A stretch of 10,058 bases of DNA from an uncultured Oscillospiraceae bacterium (lineage in GTDB: Bacteria > Bacillota > Clostridia > Oscillospirales > Oscillospiraceae): positions 1 through 10,058 of the forward strand of contig CALWWS010000089.1 of the NCBI GenBank assembly GCA_944385305.1, given 5' to 3'. Of the stretch, positions 7,465 to 10,058 are shown piece after piece. The notes beneath the pieces were generated by a model that was not told the DNA's origin, made no database searches, and saw nothing but the letters and a program-made list of their open reading frames with translations. Made by a program: the position numbers and the translations under genes. Every line of letters starts with the position of its first letter. The stretch's first letter is position 1.

Positions 7465-7522
7465 TTTTCTCCGATTTTTTGCGCAATTTTTTCTTTACAG
7501 TGGGCACAATCTGTGATATAGT
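7465..7522 (+). promoter_or_regulatory. Strong rpsO promoter with upstream T-tracts
   Basis: TTTACA (7494-7499) and TATAGT (7517-7522) are 17 nt apart, and TGA directly before the -10 makes it an extended -10. Upstream lie three T-tracts (7465-7468, 7475-7480, 7487-7492) with centres 11-12 nt apart, placed like an UP element or a curved-DNA segment. Transcription should start near 7529. This fits a highly expressed ribosomal protein gene. Confidence 0.75.
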
Positions 7523-7527
7523 ACCAG

Positions 7528-7654
7528 GGCATGTGACCACACATGTCTCAACCGCCCCGCAACTTAGTTCCGGGAGACCGGCCCGGTTTTACCCGGGGTC
7601 TCCGCCCGCCCGCTACTCAGTGCCGGGGTATAAAAAAGGAAAGGTGGAATTTCC
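7528..7654 (+). promoter_or_regulatory. Structured 5' leader of rpsO, candidate S15 autoregulatory RNA
   Basis: The leader of about 127 nt has three hairpins seen directly. Hairpin 1 is GGCATGTG/CACATGTC (7528-7535/7540-7547) with loop ACCA and one G-U pair, at the predicted transcript start. Hairpin 2 is GGAGACC/GGTCTCC (7573-7579/7597-7603) with an inner CCGG/CCGG stem (7583-7586/7593-7596) and a bulged GGC. Hairpin 3 is GGAAA/TTTCC (7638-7642/7650-7654), with the ribosome binding site GGTGG in its loop. TCCGCC (7601-7606) can also pair with GGTGGA (7643-7648), which competes with hairpin 2. S15 is known to repress its own mRNA through leader structures in several bacteria. That this leader does so is inference. 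Confidence 0.5.
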
Positions 7655-7655
7655 C

Positions 7656-7922
7656 ATGATCCGCAAGGACGAAAAGACGGCCGTTATCGAGGCCAACCGC
7701 ACCCACCCCACGGACACCGGCTCCCCTGAGGTGCAGATTGCCATCCTCACCGCCCGCATTCAGGAGCTCACCGAGCACCTGAAGATCCACAAGCACGACA
7801 ACCACAGCCGCCGCGGCCTGCTGAAGATGGTCGGTAAGCGCCGCAAGATGCTGGACTACCTGATGGACAAGGATATCGAGCGTTACCGCGCCATTATCGC
7901 CAAGCTGGGCATCCGTAAGTAA
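7656..7922 (+). CDS. rpsO: 30S ribosomal protein S15
   Basis: This 88-residue protein has the standard S15 length. S15 binds 16S rRNA helices 20-22 early in assembly of the small-subunit platform and contacts 23S rRNA in a bridge. Typical blocks are [20 protein letters not shown] (18-37, including the helix start), [19 protein letters not shown] (the rRNA-binding loop and helix) and KRRKMLDYL. The ATG at 7656 is preceded by AAGGTGG (7641-7647); the open frame extends upstream to 7455, but that stretch is the leader and promoter and is not family-like. It is followed by a terminator-like hairpin and pnp, the conserved rpsO-pnp order seen from E. coli to Firmicutes. It has its own promoter and may be autoregulated through its leader. 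Confidence 0.98.
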   Translation: MIRKDEKTAVIEANRTHPTDTGSPEVQIAILTARIQELTEHLKIHKHDNHSRRGLLKMVGKRRKMLDYLMDKDIERYRAIIAKLGIRK

Positions 7923-7934
7923 AGTAAGTCAATA

Positions 7935-7970
7935 GGGGCGGCGTGGAGGATCCCGCGCCGCCCCTTCTTC
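7935..7970 (+). terminator. Terminator-like hairpin between rpsO and pnp
   Basis: GGGGCGGCGTGG (7935-7946) pairs with CCGCGCCGCCCC (7953-7964) over 12 bp including one T-G pair, with a 6-nt loop. It starts 12 nt after the rpsO stop. The tail is only TTCTTC, a weak T-tract, so partial read-through into pnp is likely. It may equally protect the rpsO mRNA 3' end. I see no convincing separate pnp promoter between this hairpin and pnp. Confidence 0.72.
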
Positions 7971-7990
7971 CCGTGTGCGTTATCACCCAT

Positions 7991-8093
7991 ACGCGCACCA
8001 GAGCCTTCACGCTTTTTAGCAATTGAAGCTGTGTCCAAGGGGTTGGACATGCCTTCAAGTGCTAAAAAGAGCTGCGGCTCTGATGTGCGGCGT
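7991..8093 (+). ncRNA. Long imperfect hairpin forming the pnp leader, putative RNase III processing element
   Basis: About 103 nt fold into one hairpin. From outside in, the pairs are ACG/CGT (7991-7993/8091-8093), CGCAC/GTGCG (7994-7998/8085-8089), CAGAGCC/GGCTCTG (7999-8005/8076-8082), a 6x6 internal loop, CTTTTTAGCA/TGCTAAAAAG (8012-8021/8060-8069), one A-G mismatch, TTGAAG/CTTCAA (8023-8028/8053-8058), a 3x3 loop with possible wobble pairs, and TGTCCAA/TTGGACA (8032-8038/8043-8049) with loop GGGG. It ends 25 nt before the pnp start. In E. coli a similar long stem in this place is cut by RNase III, after which PNPase represses its own mRNA. The same role here is inference. It could instead be a repeat-derived inverted element, though no flanking duplication is visible. 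Confidence 0.7.
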
Positions 8094-8118
8094 CTAATGG
8101 TAAAAAAGGAGGAAAGCC

Positions 8119-10058
8119 ATGTCAACCGTCATCAAGCACAAGCAGTTCACCAACTACAAGCTCTACAAGACCGAGATCGCCGGCCGTCCCTTCTCCATCG
8201 AGGTGGGCAAGGTGGCCGAGCTGGCCAACGCCTCGGCCATGGTGCGCTACGGCGACACCACCGTGATGGTGGCCGTCACCGCCGCCCCCCGTCCCCGGGA
8301 CGGGGTGGACTTCTTCCCTCTGAGCGTAGACTTTGAGGAGAAGCTGTACGCCGTGGGCCGCATCCCCGGCTCCTTCATGCGCAGGGAGGGCCGCCCCTCC
8401 CTGCCCGCCGTACTGGCCTCCCGCCTCATTGACCGGCCCATCCGTCCCCTGTTCCCCTCCGACTTCCGCAACGACGTGGTGGTTACCTGCACGGTGATGA
8501 GCGTGGACTACGACTGCTCCCCCGAGGTCACCGCCATGATCGGCGTGTCCGCCTGCCTGAGCTACTCCGACATCCCCTGGTCCGGCCCCATCGGCTGCAT
8601 GGAAGTGGGCTATGTGGACGGGGAGATTGTGATGAACCCCAACCAGGAGCAGCGCCACAACTCTCAGATGGACGTCACCGTGGCCGCCACCCAGGACAAG
8701 GTGGTGATGATCGAGGCCGGCGCCAAGGAGATCCCTGACGAGATTATGTACGAGGGCATTGTGAAGGCCCACGAGGAGATCAAAAAGCAGGTGGCCTTCA
8801 TCAACCAGATTGCGGCCGAGATTGGCAAGCCCAAGTTCGAGTATCCCCACGCCGACTTTGACCAGGAGCTGTTTGAAAAGATCGTGGCCGCCACAATGGA
8901 CGAGGCCAAGGCCGCCATGGACACTGACGACAAGAACGTGCGGGAGGAGCGCTGGAACAAGCTCATTGACCACTGGCACGAGCTCTTCCTGGAGGACTAC
9001 CCCGAGATGGACAAGTACCTGGAGGAGATCACCTATAAGTTCCAGAAGAAGATCGTCAAGGCCTGGCTGCTCCAGGGCCACCGGGTGGACGGCCGCGCCA
9101 AGAACGAAATCCGTCCCCTGGCCGCCGAGGTGGGCGTGCTGCCCCGGGTGCACGGCTCCGGCCTGTTCACCCGCGGCCAGACCCAGGTGCTCTCGGTGGC
9201 TACCCTGAACACCCTCTCCGCCGCCCAGAAGCTGGACACCATCTGGGAGGAGGAGGAGAAGCGCTATATGCACCACTACAACTTCCCCTCCTACTCCGTG
9301 GGCGAGGCCCGGGGCTCCCGCTCCACCAACCGCCGTGAGTACGGCCACGGCGCTCTGGCTGAGCGGGCGCTGGAGCCCGTCATTCCCAGTGTGGAGGAGT
9401 TCCCCTACGCCATCCGGGTGGTGAGCGAGGTGCTCTCCTCCAACGGCTCCACCTCCCAGGGCTCCATCTGCGGCTCCACCCTGGCCCTGATGGATGCCGG
9501 CGTACCCATCTCCGCCCCGGTGGCGGGTATCTCCTGTGGCCTCATCCAGGACGATGACGGCTCCTTCCAGACCGTCGTCGGCGTCGAGGGCGTGGAGGAC
9601 GTCCTCGGCGAGGTGGACTTCAGGGTGGCCGGCACCAAGGCCGGTGTTACCGCCATCCAGATGGACCTGAAGAACGACGGTCTGACCCACGAGATCATCA
9701 AGGAGGCCCTGGACATCACCCGGGACGCCCGCTTCGCCATCCTGGACGAGATCATGCTGCCCTGCATCTCCGCCCCCCGGGCCGAGGTGAGCAAGTACGC
9801 CCCCAAGATGATCACCATGAAGATCGACCCCGACAAGATCCGTGAGGTCATCGGCAAGGGCGGCTCCGTCATCCAGAAGATCACCGCCGAGTCCGGCGCC
9901 ACCGTGGACATCGAGGACGACGGCACCATCCACATCGCCTCCCCCAACGCCGAGGCCTGCGACGCAGCCAAGAAGATGATCGACACCATCGTGTTCGTCC
10001 CCCAGGTGGGCGAGCTGTACTACGGCAAGGTGGTGCGCATCCTCCAGTTCGGCGCCTT
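8119..10058 (+). CDS. pnp: Polynucleotide phosphorylase (PNPase), missing only the C-terminal end
   Basis: PNPase is a trimeric 3'-5' phosphorolytic RNA exonuclease of mRNA decay. The first 646 residues are in the window; the family is about 700. It contains the first RNase PH-like core (about 14-145, with REGRP and LIDRPIRPLFP), the helical linker (about 240-305), the catalytic second core with LFTRGQTQ, RREYGHGALAERAL and phosphate-binding SNGSTSQ, then a KH domain with GKGG (579-582), and the start of an S1 domain (VGELYYGKVV). Of the metal-site residues, D494 and D500 are kept (E. coli D486, D492). The position of E. coli K494 is arginine here (R502, codon AGG 9622-9624), and E498 replaces the usual aspartate. 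The start ATG follows AAGGAGG (8106-8112) at ideal spacing. It lies after rpsO, with a long hairpin leader that suggests post-transcriptional control. Confidence 0.97.
   Translation, partial: MSTVIKHKQFTNYKLYKTEIAGRPFSIEVGKVAELANASAMVRYGDTTVMVAVTAAPRPRDGVDFFPLSVDFEEKLYAVGRIPGSFMRREGRPSLPAVLASRLIDRPIRPLFPSDFRNDVVVTCTVMSVDYDCSPEVTAMIGVSACLSYSDIPWSGPIGCMEVGYVDGEIVMNPNQEQRHNSQMDVTVAATQDKVVMIEAGAKEIPDEIMYEGIVKAHEEIKKQVAFINQIAAEIGKPKFEYPHADFDQELFEKIVAATMDEAKAAMDTDDKNVREERWNKLIDHWHELFLEDYPEMDKYLEEITYKFQKKIVKAWLLQGHRVDGRAKNEIRPLAAEVGVLPRVHGSGLFTRGQTQVLSVATLNTLSAAQKLDTIWEEEEKRYMHHYNFPSYSVGEARGSRSTNRREYGHGALAERALEPVIPSVEEFPYAIRVVSEVLSSNGSTSQGSICGSTLALMDAGVPISAPVAGISCGLIQDDDGSFQTVVGVEGVEDVLGEVDFRVAGTKAGVTAIQMDLKNDGLTHEIIKEALDITRDARFAILDEIMLPCISAPRAEVSKYAPKMITMKIDPDKIREVIGKGGSVIQKITAESGATVDIEDDGTIHIASPNAEACDAAKKMIDTIVFVPQVGELYYGKVVRILQFGA

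Noticed and set aside
7435-7492. A terminator after the nitroreductase gene
   Set aside because: The T-tracts are present, but only a short TTGCGCAA palindrome accompanies them; no GC-rich stem of useful length was found, so they are better read as an upstream promoter element.
7455-7655. N-terminal extension of the S15 frame
   Set aside because: It covers the promoter and leader hairpins; S15 family sequence begins at the ATG at 7656.
7965-8000. A separate pnp promoter
   Set aside because: No pair of -35 and -10 boxes with acceptable match and spacing could be found; pnp is more likely reached by read-through from rpsO, or by a promoter I cannot see.
8122-9933. A 603-residue open frame on the minus strand across pnp
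   Set aside because: It is the antisense shadow of pnp, with repetitive GHV-rich composition; the plus-strand PNPase has all domains in order.
1-10058. Mobile elements, CRISPR arrays, tRNA or rRNA genes, phage defence genes
   Set aside because: No transposase, spaced repeat array, tRNA-like fold or rRNA segment was recognised; the gene content is core metabolism.

Overview
The window comes from a GC-rich Firmicute. The best guess is the Oscillospiraceae/Flavonifractor-Oscillibacter part of the Clostridia. This rests on strong GC bias at third codon positions, AGGAGG-type ribosome binding sites, sigma-A promoters embedded in AT-rich gaps, a bifunctional Rel, a clostridial-type small nitroreductase, and an rpsO-pnp pair. 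The genus assignment is inference. It looks like core chromosome: I see no mobile element, CRISPR array, tRNA or rRNA.

Left part (1..6735, minus strand, read right to left): one tightly packed transcription unit, recJ, rel, a 69-aa protein of unknown function, a D-aspartate-ligase-like ATP-grasp enzyme, an aspartate/glutamate racemase, and a Mur ligase cut by the window edge. Gaps are 30-43 nt, and two junctions overlap by 11 and 4 nt. A strong promoter (TTGTAA, 17 nt, TATAAT with an extended TG) lies just upstream of recJ. The last three enzymes form a coherent predicted module: the racemase makes a D-amino acid (probably D-Asp), the ATP-grasp ligase attaches it to a peptidoglycan precursor, and the Mur ligase builds the precursor stem peptide. 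This module sits directly behind the stringent-response gene.

Middle (6736..7434): a divergent promoter region and a plus-strand gene for a small FMN-dependent nitroreductase-family protein.

Right part (7435..10058, plus strand): rpsO (ribosomal protein S15) and pnp (polynucleotide phosphorylase, cut by the window edge). rpsO has a strong promoter and a roughly 125-nt structured leader whose hairpins could expose or hide its ribosome binding site. A terminator-like hairpin follows rpsO. Then comes a striking imperfect hairpin of about 103 nt that fills most of the pnp leader, resembling in position and shape the RNase III-processed pnp leader of E. coli. PNPase appears complete in its core, except that the metal-site lysine of the family (E. 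coli K494) reads as arginine.

No stretch longer than 300 bases lacks a gene; the three intergenic regions (6736-6909, 7435-7655, 7923-8118) are all accounted for by promoters and RNA structures.
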